Shown here piece by piece: positions 45,386-52,847 of a stretch of DNA of 64,000 bases. The position numbers were made by a program, and so were the translations under genes. The first letter of the stretch is position 1, and the number at the start of each line of letters is the position of its first letter. Source of the stretch: Candidatus Sulfurimonas baltica (GTDB taxonomy: Bacteria > Campylobacterota > Campylobacteria > Campylobacterales > Sulfurimonadaceae). The DNA lies in contig NZ_CP054492.1 of assembly GCF_015265455.1 (NCBI RefSeq), forward strand, positions 2,418,001 to 2,482,000. Direction: 5' to 3'. The notes under the pieces were generated by a model. That model did no database searches. It worked only from the letters and a program-made list of their open reading frames with translations, and was not told the DNA's origin.

Positions 45386-45970
45386 TTATTTTTGATTTGT
45401 TTTACAAACTTTTTTTATTTTATAAAAAAGAGTGACATCACTCCATGTTTTACCTAAATGCTTATCGAAGCACTCTTTACTAAATGATGAAAATAGGTCT
45501 TTTGCATCAAAATCAAGAATATTTATATTTCCTGAAGCAGACAATGAGTTTCTCATTATATAATATTTCATATTTATTATTTTTTCAACACCATTCATAC
45601 CTATTTTTACAGAGAGAGTACCCTCTCTTGAATTACGCATCTTTACATCTAATATTTCAGCACTTATTTCATCACCTTTAAGCTTGTCAAAGAAAAACAA
45701 ACTCAATGTTTCATCCATAGCACCATCAGATGACTTTACACTTTTTTTATCAACAATTAAAGTTGCACCTACCAATAGCGCTTTAAGAGTATTTCCTTCT
45801 TTAGCAGCAGGTTTATACTCAAAACTAGTAAAAGTGGCATTCATGGGAACTTTATAAATTGTTTTATATCCAGAAAACGAAAACTCTATCTCATCCAACT
45901 GTGTTAACTTACAAACTTTTGCATTCAATAAAGAAATACCCAACAATATTATTAAAATAATTTTTTTCAT
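45386..45970 (-). CDS. periplasmic YceI-like protein
   Basis: 194 residues with a signal peptide (MKKIILIILLGISLLNA). The mature part, EIEFSFSGYKTIYKVPMNATFTSF followed by strands and DETLSLFFFDKLKGDEISAEI (read in two pieces), suggests the lipocalin-like barrel of YceI proteins, which bind isoprenoid or other hydrophobic ligands. The similarity is weak. One Cys lies near each end (VCKLTQ and KVCKTNQ), able to form a disulphide. It is the first gene of the operon that leads into the NHL lipoprotein, isomerase and barrel, with its own -10 upstream. Confidence 0.55.
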   Translation of the reverse strand: MKKIILIILLGISLLNAKVCKLTQLDEIEFSFSGYKTIYKVPMNATFTSFEYKPAAKEGNTLKALLVGATLIVDKKSVKSSDGAMDETLSLFFFDKLKGDEISAEILDVKMRNSREGTLSVKIGMNGVEKIINMKYYIMRNSLSASGNINILDFDAKDLFSSFSKECFDKHLGKTWSDVTLFYKIKKVCKTNQK

Positions 45971-45988
45971 AAAAATCCTTACATATAT

Positions 45989-45994
45989 ATTATA
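45989..45994 (-). promoter_or_regulatory. -10 of the barrel/NHL operon
   Basis: TATAAT on the minus strand, 19 bp upstream of the ATG of the YceI-like gene. AAGGATTTTT is the ribosome site. The upstream stretch is strongly A/T-biased and has no clear -35. Confidence 0.4.
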
Positions 45995-46076
45995 TCTTTA
46001 ATATATAAACAAAAGAAAAAAATTTAAAAAAAATAAAGCTTTAAGAAAAAATGCAGAAATTATATGGAGAAGGTTT

Positions 46077-46102
46077 GTAGTAGGTGGATAACCACCTACT
46101 AC
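46077..46102 (-). terminator. perfect hairpin after the 4-haem cytochrome gene
   Basis: GTAGTAGGTGG-ATAA-CCACCTACTAC has an 11-bp perfect stem, 26 bp past the stop. It lacks an immediate T tract on the minus strand, so it may stabilise the upstream mRNA end as much as terminate. It marks the boundary between the cytochrome operon and the barrel operon. Confidence 0.6.
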
Positions 46103-46127
46103 TTTAAAGTAACATCTATTTTAGATA

Positions 46128-46907
46128 TTATTTAGCATGACAACCAAAACAAAGTTCACTTCTCTCATTTGTATGACGAAGGTAATTAACTTGTATATTA
46201 GTTGCTGACTGAGCAACACCAGTAGCATTATGCGGGTCATGACAAGAAACACATTCTACGTTACCGCCACGTAATAGGGCAGAAACTAGTTGACTTCCAC
46301 TTGGAGTTACCCATGATTCATTATTTTCACCATCATCTAAAGTATCAGTAGTTTCTCTAAGGCTTGCTCTACCAGGTGTATATACTATAGATATAGGGTG
46401 ATCATTTGAAAGATCAACAGCAGTTGCACCAGAAGCTGCAGAAACACCCATAGTTCCACCAATATTACCACCATATGGAGTTCCTAAGATATTAACAATA
46501 TTCTGTGAACCAGCTATTGGTTGCATACCAGAACCAGGAGCATTTGCAATAGAATCTACAGCAGAAATACCATCGTGACAACTTAAACAAACCAATGATG
46601 CGCTAGCAATTGTTGTATTTGCCTCTGTTCCACCAACTGTCGTTCCATACGTAGTATAAACTTGAGTTTCATTCGAGTCAGACTTATTCCATAAAGGTGC
46701 GCCTGCAAAAGAAATATTTGCAGCGTGAGGCGTGTGACAATATACACAAACTTCACCATTATCATCATCACCTAGTCTAGCACTTAAATTATGTGGACTT
46801 GTAGAGTCAGTAATTGAAACCCCACCATAATTACCACCAGAAACACCAGCAAAAGTTACAGATGAAACCAACAATGAAGCTAATAACAATCTTAATTTAG
46901 TATTCAA
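46128..46907 (-). CDS. 4-haem cytochrome c, paralogue of part of the large cytochrome
   Basis: 259 residues when started at the TTG at 46907, which has GGAGA five bases upstream; a start 24 bp earlier would place that ribosome site inside the gene. The signal peptide is MNTKLRLLLASLLVSSVTFA. Haem sites: CVYCH, CLSCH, CVSCH and CFGCH. The whole protein parallels the N-terminal third of the 724-residue cytochrome (CHTPHAAN, APLWN, CLSCHDG, NAPGSG, DLSNDHP, CVSCHDPHN). It is probably a periplasmic or secreted electron carrier. A separate promoter candidate lies upstream. Confidence 0.88.
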   Translation of the reverse strand: MNTKLRLLLASLLVSSVTFAGVSGGNYGGVSITDSTSPHNLSARLGDDDNGEVCVYCHTPHAANISFAGAPLWNKSDSNETQVYTTYGTTVGGTEANTTIASASLVCLSCHDGISAVDSIANAPGSGMQPIAGSQNIVNILGTPYGGNIGGTMGVSAASGATAVDLSNDHPISIVYTPGRASLRETTDTLDDGENNESWVTPSGSQLVSALLRGGNVECVSCHDPHNATGVAQSATNIQVNYLRHTNERSELCFGCHAK

Positions 46908-47012
46908 TATCTCTCCTTTTAAAATATACAAAGCTTAAACACCTATATATTTCTATTTGATATATCAGATCATAACATATAAACTTAATAAATGAAACAT
47001 ACTATAACTACA

Positions 47013-47042
47013 ATTATAATTTTAGTTTTAATTAAGTTACAA
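47013..47042 (-). promoter_or_regulatory. possible promoter of the 4-haem cytochrome gene
   Basis: On the minus strand TTGTAA (47037-47042) and TATAAT (47013-47018) are 18 bp apart. A leader of about 100 bases would follow, containing the partly symmetric CTGATATATCAAA. A small GTTAC-AAAAA-GTAAC hairpin (47036-47050) overlaps the -35 and may end the upstream 8-haem transcript. Confidence 0.35.
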
Positions 47043-47065
47043 AAAGTAACGTTATTGCTTTATGT

Positions 47066-48088
47066 TTACTTTTTATGGCATCTTTTACATACATTAAAAG
47101 GATGAGAGCCTTTCATTCTAAGTAGGTATATTCCTGTGGAGCCATGTGGATTGTGACAACTTGTACAAACAAATTCTCTTCCTGGTCGAGCTGGATCAGC
47201 TCTGTCTTTAGTTGGGTGTGCCCCTTTGTTTCTTGCAAAAACAAAACCTGAAACTATATGGTTACCTGGGATTGCTTTTTCTGTATGACATGTAGTACAT
47301 AAGTTCCAAATCTTTTTACGAAGAAAAAATTCATTTTCTGAACCATGTGGATTGTGGCATCTTTTACATCTTCCATCATTAACAGGGCCATGACCATATC
47401 TGCTCGCCATCCAGTCTTCAACACTCTCGTGACAATAAGCACATCTAGTATAGATAGGATCTGGAGCCAAGTACTTTGATAAACCCTCATCATCTACGTT
47501 ATATTCTCCACCATTACCAGTATGACAAACGTTACAAAGCCAGTTCGCTGCTGGTGCGTGAGAATTACTTGTATTTAGTTTAGCATTATGACATTTATAA
47601 CATGTAGTTTCAGAGACATCATCAAAAGGCTCATCTTCATGGGGGATATTGTTTGTCATATCATGACATGACTTACACTTATCCTCTTCCTCTTGGGAGT
47701 GAAAATATCTTTTATCATATTGTTCTGAATCGTAAACATCTACGCCTGGCAAAACATCGTTATAAAAATAAGATTCTCTTTTGTCAGTACTAAGAAGTTT
47801 CCCATCTTTATATGCTTCTACTATGATTTCATTTCTTGCAGGATGAAGTTCAATCGTTTTACAATATGTAGCTTTTTGTGATGTCACATCTAATGTAGTA
47901 TTTATATCACCTTGACGTATAACTATAGTATCAACTTTTTTATAATCAGCATCTATTACAAAAGTGCTATCTTTACCCTCGTAACGCACATAATCATATG
48001 GTTTTAAAATTTCTATTGAAGATGTCTCTTCTGCATTGCCGCTTAAAGCGACAAAGAGAAGGATAAAAAAGAGGTATATTGTTTTCAA
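47066..48088 (-). CDS. 8-haem cytochrome c with N-terminal Ig-like region
   Basis: 340 residues with a signal peptide (MKTIYLFFILLFVALSGNA). Residues 20-120 form a haem-free beta-rich region (IEILKPYDYVRYEGKDSTFV), possibly an Ig/cadherin-like module. Eight haem sites follow: CKSCH, CYKCH, CNVCH, CAYCH, CKRCH, CTTCH, CTSCH and CKRCH. The CHNPHGS repeats are of the doubled-CXXCH type. Eight haems packed in about 210 residues give a compact wire-like domain. It is 8 bp downstream of the 12-haem gene and in the same operon. Confidence 0.9.
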   Translation of the reverse strand: MKTIYLFFILLFVALSGNAEETSSIEILKPYDYVRYEGKDSTFVIDADYKKVDTIVIRQGDINTTLDVTSQKATYCKTIELHPARNEIIVEAYKDGKLLSTDKRESYFYNDVLPGVDVYDSEQYDKRYFHSQEEEDKCKSCHDMTNNIPHEDEPFDDVSETTCYKCHNAKLNTSNSHAPAANWLCNVCHTGNGGEYNVDDEGLSKYLAPDPIYTRCAYCHESVEDWMASRYGHGPVNDGRCKRCHNPHGSENEFFLRKKIWNLCTTCHTEKAIPGNHIVSGFVFARNKGAHPTKDRADPARPGREFVCTSCHNPHGSTGIYLLRMKGSHPFNVCKRCHKK

Positions 48089-48096
48089 AACTTGAT

Positions 48097-49332
48097 TTAC
48101 TTCAAGTTGACTTTTGGAGTCTCTCTATCGTAATGGCGACGAGCATGACAAGCTGGCGCACACGAACCACCATTTTCAGTTTCTATATAACGAATAGGGA
48201 AGTTTATTCTTCCAAACTGTGTTTTCTTTCTTAAGTGGTGAGGGTACTCTTTTGTTCCATGAAAATCATGACAAGCGCGACAAGAACGACCTTTAATTTT
48301 ATTTACATGTACAAAGTGTATATTTTTATCTCCATTTCTAAAATTAGTTGCTTCTATAGTAAACTCAGCTTTAATTTTATCTGGCTCGTGACACTGAAAA
48401 CAGATGTAATTTTTTTCGTCAAAACTTTCATAAAAAGTTCTAGGAAATGGTTTTTTTAACATTCTTAAATTGTTTGAGCCATGAGGATTATGACATGCTG
48501 CACAATCACCCCAAAGAATTGGACCATGCCAATCTGGGTTGTCTTCAAGATGCTTTGCAATATTTTGAAGCTTGTAGCCTGTCTCATCAGTTGTTAAAGA
48601 TTCATTGTGACAAGTAAGACATAACTCTTTTGCCGTATCTTTTATAATAAATTTTGGATGCTCAGAGCCGTGAGGGTCATGACACTCAAGACATTTTCTT
48701 GGTCTGTCAATTGCTCCATGCTTATCTGTAACTTCTGCTATCCAAACTTTTTTATCAACATGACACATAAGACATATATCTTTTTTGCGATCGGCTTTTA
48801 ATTGATAAAGATTATCTTCAGTATGAGGATCATGACAGTTTGTACATTGGTCTTTTACTGGTGGGTGAATATATGTAGTATTGTGTAAAAACTTATCTTT
48901 TGCCTCGTGACATGATGTACAAAGTTCATTAATACTTGATCTTACTAAAAGTTTTGCATTTGGCGATTCATGTGGATTATGACATGCCGTACAAGCACCT
49001 GCTCCAACTGGTCCGTGAATGAAATTTTTAGTATCTTTTGGTTCATGACATTGGTAACATAATTCTGGAGTATCAAGCTTTAAATCTTCTCCATCTTCAG
49101 GATCAGACCCCTCATGACAAACAGTACAATCTCCCCACTCATAAGGTGGGTGAACAACTTTTTTATCTGCTAAAAGTGCAGTTCCATAAAACTTTTCTTT
49201 CTCAGTTAAAGCCACTTCTTCTGTTGTAGCATTTACCATATCAGCAGATAAATCTTCAGCTGCAAATACATTTGTACATGTAAGCAATAAAGAGATTGCG
49301 ATACTTCCTATATAAAAACGATTGTTTTTCAT
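48097..49332 (-). CDS. 12-haem cytochrome c, eleven CXXCH plus one CX3CH
   Basis: 411 residues with a signal peptide ending in TNVFA, then AEDLS. Eleven canonical sites: CTVCH, CYQCH, CTACH, CTSCH, CTNCH, CLMCH, CLECH, CLTCH, CAACH, CFQCH and CRACH. The last site near the C-terminus is CAPACH, a CX3CH spacing. Repeats CHNPHGS/CHDPHGS are of the doubled-CXXCH type. Haem density (one per about 34 residues) is like that of the MtrA/DmsE periplasmic cytochromes that plug into outer-membrane barrels, though it is longer. It overlaps nothing and lies 3 bp from the monohaem gene upstream. Confidence 0.9.
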   Translation of the reverse strand: MKNNRFYIGSIAISLLLTCTNVFAAEDLSADMVNATTEEVALTEKEKFYGTALLADKKVVHPPYEWGDCTVCHEGSDPEDGEDLKLDTPELCYQCHEPKDTKNFIHGPVGAGACTACHNPHESPNAKLLVRSSINELCTSCHEAKDKFLHNTTYIHPPVKDQCTNCHDPHTEDNLYQLKADRKKDICLMCHVDKKVWIAEVTDKHGAIDRPRKCLECHDPHGSEHPKFIIKDTAKELCLTCHNESLTTDETGYKLQNIAKHLEDNPDWHGPILWGDCAACHNPHGSNNLRMLKKPFPRTFYESFDEKNYICFQCHEPDKIKAEFTIEATNFRNGDKNIHFVHVNKIKGRSCRACHDFHGTKEYPHHLRKKTQFGRINFPIRYIETENGGSCAPACHARRHYDRETPKVNLK

Positions 49333-49335
49333 GTT

Positions 49336-49701
49336 CTACCTTTGTCTTGGTCTATCAGCAGCTGAAATAAGATATGTTGCTAATGCTTTCATCTTTTCTT
49401 CTGAGAGTGTTTTAATTTTTGCTAACTGTGGATTCATAACAGGTGCACGATCTGGATATACGATAGGTGTTCCTTGTGAACTCAGATAAGGCACTAAAGA
49501 GCTCTCTTTACCTGTGTAAGACTCTGCTATTTTACGAACTGATGGTCCTATAAGTTCCTTATCTAGCTTATGACAAAGAGTACAGCCTTTTGACTCAAAG
49601 ATTGCTTTGCCTTTTGCTTTCATAACATCATCTAAATCTTCTGCCATAACATTAGAGAAAAATAATATGCTAAAAGATAAGCCTAATATAAATTTTTTCA
49701 T
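49336..49701 (-). CDS. monohaem class I cytochrome c
   Basis: 121 residues with a signal peptide (MKKFILGLSFSILFFSNVMA). It has one haem site, SKGCTLCHKLDKELIGPS. The candidate axial Met is in APVMNPQLAKI, followed by the closing helix LSEEKMKALATYLIS. This is the c5/c551 type of small soluble periplasmic carrier. As the first gene of the cytochrome operon, it could pass electrons from the quinol or thiosulphate-oxidising side to the multihaem proteins. Confidence 0.9.
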   Translation of the reverse strand: MKKFILGLSFSILFFSNVMAEDLDDVMKAKGKAIFESKGCTLCHKLDKELIGPSVRKIAESYTGKESSLVPYLSSQGTPIVYPDRAPVMNPQLAKIKTLSEEKMKALATYLISAADRPRQR

Positions 49702-49733
49702 TTAAAAACCTTTTTTAAAGTAATAGTGCGCCG

Positions 49734-49739
49734 ATTGTA
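49734..49739 (-). promoter_or_regulatory. possible -10 of the cytochrome operon
   Basis: TACAAT on the minus strand, 32 bp before the ATG of the monohaem cytochrome, preceded by GTTATGG. No clear -35. Confidence 0.35.
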
Positions 49740-49757
49740 CCATAACTTTTTTTAAAT

Positions 49758-50201
49758 TTATATATTTAGGTATTCATCTTTTATATTTATATCTGCATAT
49801 GTTACTAAAAATATTTCCGCTGCTATGCCATTTCCATATTTAATAATTTCTTTCTCACAATTTAAAATAGGGGTTGTTCCAAAGCCGCAACTTGGGCTTT
49901 TTGATTTGAGTACTATTACATCTACATGTAGATTTTGTTTTACAAATGTATTTATCTCGTCTTCTAAAAGTTGTGTCACATCTTTGTTGGTTTCATCTGT
50001 AATAATTCTGTTTTTTCCATCTACATGTATTACATTTATTCTCTCTCTTGGAGTTCCAAAAAGAGGTGCTTCTGGACAAAAAGGTATGATTTCATAATCT
50101 TTGAAAGCTTCTAGGACTTCATTTACTTTTTTTGTTTTACCATCATAGCGACAATTTTGGCCAAGTAAACAAGCAGAGATGATGACCTTTTTACTACACA
50201 C
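49758..50201 (-). CDS. DUF523 family protein
   Basis: 147 residues from a GTG that lies 1 bp after the stop of the aldehyde dehydrogenase gene. Family landmarks are VIISACLLGQNCRYDGKTK at the N-terminus, IPFCPEAPLFGTPRERI, and KSKSPSCGFG. The conserved Cys residues (CLLGQNCRYDG, FCPE, PSCG) suggest metal or cluster binding, but the function of DUF523 is not established. It is co-transcribed with the upstream dehydrogenase. Confidence 0.85.
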   Translation of the reverse strand: MCSKKVIISACLLGQNCRYDGKTKKVNEVLEAFKDYEIIPFCPEAPLFGTPRERINVIHVDGKNRIITDETNKDVTQLLEDEINTFVKQNLHVDVIVLKSKSPSCGFGTTPILNCEKEIIKYGNGIAAEIFLVTYADINIKDEYLNI

Positions 50202-50202
50202 T

Positions 50203-51618
50203 CTAACATATCACTACTGATTTGATTTCCGTCATCTCTTCAATAGCAAACTTAGGACCTTCACGCCCTACTCCACTAAGTTTTACACCGCCATAAGGCT
50301 GTATATCAAAACGAAGAGTTGGCATATCGTTTATAACTATTCCACCAGCATCCAACTCTGATATAGCACGCTGAGTAAGTTTTAAGTCATTTGTAAATAC
50401 TGAAAACTGAAGTCCGTAAGGAGAGTTGTTCATACGAGGAATGGCATCATCAAACGAATCAACTTTTATAAGAGAAACAATAGGGGCAAAAACCTCTTCA
50501 CAAACTATTGCCATATCATCTCTAACGTCAGCCATTACACAAGGGTAAAACATTCTCCCATCGTGTCTTGGAGTAAGAAGTGCTTTTGCACCCTCTTCTA
50601 TAGCACTCTCTACCCAACCCATAGCACGAACGCAAGAATCATTATCTATAAGAGGACCCATAAAAGTATCATCTTCATAAGGTGAGCCAACTACGAGTTT
50701 TTTAGTTTCCTCTGCCATTTTATTTGCAAAATCATCATAAATATCGCCGTTTACATAAATCCTCTGCAAAGATATACAAACTTGTCCAGAGTTTACAAAA
50801 GCGCCTAATGCACAACGATTAGCCGCTAAATCTAAATCAGCACTTTTATCTATGTAGGTTGCCGCATTTCCGCCAAGTTCTAAAGATACTTTTTTAATGC
50901 CAGCATTTTTAGTGATAATATTTCCAACAGGAACAGAACCTGTAAAACTGATAACACGTGGAATATCACTCGTTATCAAAGCACCCCCAACCTCTGCATC
51001 GCCGTAAACTACACTTAAAGCATCTTTGATAGCAAACTCACTCTCAATAAATAGTTTCGCAAATTTATATGCCGTCAAAGGAGCTTCTGGTGTTGGCTTT
51101 AAAACAACACAGTTTCCTGCAACCAAAGCAGGAGCTAGTTTATGAGCAACAAGATTTAGAGGAAAATTAAATGGAGTGATTGCCACAACAACACCGGCAG
51201 GCTCACGAGTGAAAAATGCAGTTGTTTTTTTGCCACTGGCCATTGCATCAGTATTGATTGTTTCACCGTGCATTGTTCGCATAGTCTCAGCTGACAAAGT
51301 TACTGTTTCAATACATCTATCCACCTCAACTCTTGCAAAAGATATTGGCTTACCAACTTCATCGGTTATTGTTTTTGCAATATCCTCTTTTTGCTCTTTA
51401 AGCTTTTTTGCCACATCTAAGAGCCAGTTACATCTTTGAGAGAGGGTTGATTGTTTAGCATACTTTGTTGCGTCTTGCGCAATTTGCAATGCTTTTAAAG
51501 CATCTTTCTCATCACAAACAGGAGCATAAGAAACAACCTCTCCACTAAATGGACTTCTTCTTTCACTGTAATTATCTACTCTAGCTTCAACTGAGCCAAA
51601 AAATATTTTTGCTTTCAT
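50203..51618 (-). CDS. NAD(P)-dependent aldehyde dehydrogenase
   Basis: A 471-residue member of the ALDH superfamily, which oxidises aldehydes to acids. Seen: the cofactor-binding TPFNFPLNLVAHKLAPALVAGN and KPTPEAPLTA, FTGSVPVGN, the general-base Glu in VSLELGGNAA, the nucleophile Cys in NSGQVCISLQRIYV, and EEVFAPIVSL. The pattern is closest to lactaldehyde/glyceraldehyde-3-phosphate-type (GapN-like) enzymes; the substrate is uncertain. The stop is followed at once by the DUF523 gene. Confidence 0.92.
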   Translation of the reverse strand: MKAKIFFGSVEARVDNYSERRSPFSGEVVSYAPVCDEKDALKALQIAQDATKYAKQSTLSQRCNWLLDVAKKLKEQKEDIAKTITDEVGKPISFARVEVDRCIETVTLSAETMRTMHGETINTDAMASGKKTTAFFTREPAGVVVAITPFNFPLNLVAHKLAPALVAGNCVVLKPTPEAPLTAYKFAKLFIESEFAIKDALSVVYGDAEVGGALITSDIPRVISFTGSVPVGNIITKNAGIKKVSLELGGNAATYIDKSADLDLAANRCALGAFVNSGQVCISLQRIYVNGDIYDDFANKMAEETKKLVVGSPYEDDTFMGPLIDNDSCVRAMGWVESAIEEGAKALLTPRHDGRMFYPCVMADVRDDMAIVCEEVFAPIVSLIKVDSFDDAIPRMNNSPYGLQFSVFTNDLKLTQRAISELDAGGIVINDMPTLRFDIQPYGGVKLSGVGREGPKFAIEEMTEIKSVVIC

Positions 51619-51653
51619 TAAATTTCCTCTGAAAAAAGTTTTTATATCTATAA

Positions 51654-51806
51654 CTGAATACTCAACTAATTAACTAGACCCTGAATCAAGTTCAGGGTGA
51701 CGGAGGTGCCCATCACTCCAAGATAAAGTGTCATCACTCCGAGACAAGAAGTCGTCATTCCAAACTTGATTTGGAATCTAACATATTCTTTAATCAGAGA
51801 ATTCAA
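51654..51806. repeat. MITE-like palindromic repeat, copy B
   Basis: Inverted arms at 51676-51703 (ending GGGTGACGG) and 51753-51779 (starting CGTCATTCC) match those of the element at 1397-1508. Between them is an additional degenerate tandem of TCATCACTCC-type units, so this copy is about 40 bp longer. The outer ends again carry CTCTGATTAA-like sequence. It occupies most of the spacer between the divergent aldehyde dehydrogenase and small-protein genes. Confidence 0.7.
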
Positions 51807-51856
51807 TTATTTAGAAAATTATATCATTAAAGTAGCAAACTTATTTTATTTTATGC

Positions 51857-51882
51857 TATTATATTAACAGATAAACAGGAGG
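51857..51882 (+). promoter_or_regulatory. -10 and strong ribosome site of the 74-residue gene
   Basis: TATTAT at 51857-51862 is followed by AGGAGG (51877-51882), six bases before the ATG. The strong ribosome site is good evidence that the small ORF is real. Confidence 0.5.
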
Positions 51883-51887
51883 ACGTC

Positions 51888-52112
51888 ATGGAAGTTACTC
51901 GTTATATATTTCAGTCACCTTATTCTAGCCAAGTGCAAGTTGGAAGAGCTGATACTGTTTCTGTTGGCAGTAAAAGTACAGCAGACAGTAATTCAGGGCT
52001 TGATAGTGCCATAAACCAAACGGTTTCAAGTGCAGAAAATTTTAAAGCCACCCAAGTAAAAGATGTTGAACCTACGGTTAGCACAAACAAGACTTTGGAT
52101 ATTTACGCTTAA
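51888..52112 (+). CDS. small protein of unknown function
   Basis: 74 residues without signal peptide or membrane helix, rich in Ser, Thr and Val (TVSVGSKSTADSNSGLDSA), and probably largely disordered except for the opening EVTRYIFQSPYSSQVQV. An excellent ribosome site and the close coupling (11 bp) to the thioredoxin-like gene argue for a real gene. I do not recognise a family. Confidence 0.6.
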   Translation: MEVTRYIFQSPYSSQVQVGRADTVSVGSKSTADSNSGLDSAINQTVSSAENFKATQVKDVEPTVSTNKTLDIYA

Positions 52113-52123
52113 AAAAGAGAATA

Positions 52124-52513
52124 ATGAAGATTTTTATAATAATTTCAATGTTAGTCTCGGCTCTTTTTAGTGCCGAACTTGAGTGGTTACATGATTATGA
52201 TGTCGCCTTGTCAGAAGCGAAAAAAGCTCACAAAGGTGTTTACCTTTTTATTGGTGCGGATGTGTGCAAATGGTGTGACAGATTTAAAGAGATGACTCTC
52301 TCAGACAAAAGTGTAATAGAGAGGCTGAAAAAAGATTATATACTTTTATATATGTCAAGAGATAGGCATAAAGTACCAAAAAAATTTAAAGTCAGAGGTG
52401 TCCCAAGGCATTACTTTCTAACAGAGCGTGGTGAAATAGTACATACCGCTCAAGGGAGCAGAGAGATTGACGGTTTTTATGATTTAATTGAAGAAGCTGA
52501 TTTAGCAAAATAG
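52124..52513 (+). CDS. periplasmic thioredoxin-fold protein
   Basis: 129 residues with a signal peptide (MKIFIIISMLVSALFSA). The thioredoxin-like (DUF255/Thioredoxin_7) domain has the redox motif CKWC (IGADVCKWCDRFKEMT) and a cis-Pro equivalent in KVRGVPRHYFL. Its length is normal for the single-domain SoxW-like group. It may reduce disulphides, for example keeping haem-binding Cys pairs reduced, but this is conjecture. It ends 1 bp from the convergent yraN. Confidence 0.85.
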   Translation: MKIFIIISMLVSALFSAELEWLHDYDVALSEAKKAHKGVYLFIGADVCKWCDRFKEMTLSDKSVIERLKKDYILLYMSRDRHKVPKKFKVRGVPRHYFLTERGEIVHTAQGSREIDGFYDLIEEADLAK

Positions 52514-52514
52514 A

Positions 52515-52844
52515 CTAAAGTGTAATGTTCTCCAAAAACTCTATATTTTTAGGCGTTACGACAATCGCATCAAAAACAAAATTTACATCTAGAGAGTTTT
52601 TTTTCATATATACATGTGCCGTTTTTATGATTTTTGATAATTTTTTTTGGGTTATATTTTGAATGGCACTCTCATAGTCAACTCCACTTTTCACCTCTAT
52701 AAAATGGACAACTTCATCTTTTACTGCAATAATATCTATCTCGCCAAAGCGAGAGTAAAAGTTTCTCTGGGCTACAAAAAATCCATTCTCTATTAAAAAT
52801 TTTACAGCCCTCTCTTCAGCTAAATCTCCCTTAAACCTGCTCAT
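52515..52844 (-). CDS. yraN: YraN/UPF0102 family protein
   Basis: 109 residues. The nuclease-like core shows GDLAEERAVKFLIENGFFV, RNFYSRFGEIDIIAV and VHFIEVKSG. The D...E.K pattern is of the PD-(D/E)XK fold. Its cellular role is poorly defined. It is 3 bp downstream of the formate dehydrogenase-like gene. Confidence 0.92.
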   Translation of the reverse strand: MSRFKGDLAEERAVKFLIENGFFVAQRNFYSRFGEIDIIAVKDEVVHFIEVKSGVDYESAIQNITQKKLSKIIKTAHVYMKKNSLDVNFVFDAIVVTPKNIEFLENITL

Positions 52845-52847
52845 CTT

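Noticed and set aside
46940-46970. FNR/CRP-like site (TTGAT...ATCA) upstream of the 4-haem cytochrome
   Set aside because: Only one half-site is good and the spacing does not match TTGAT-N4-ATCAA.
36230-49701. CX15CH motif of MccA-type sulphite reductase or CX2CK of NrfA
   Set aside because: I read all the cytochromes and found neither motif; the only non-standard spacings are CX12CH and CX3CH.
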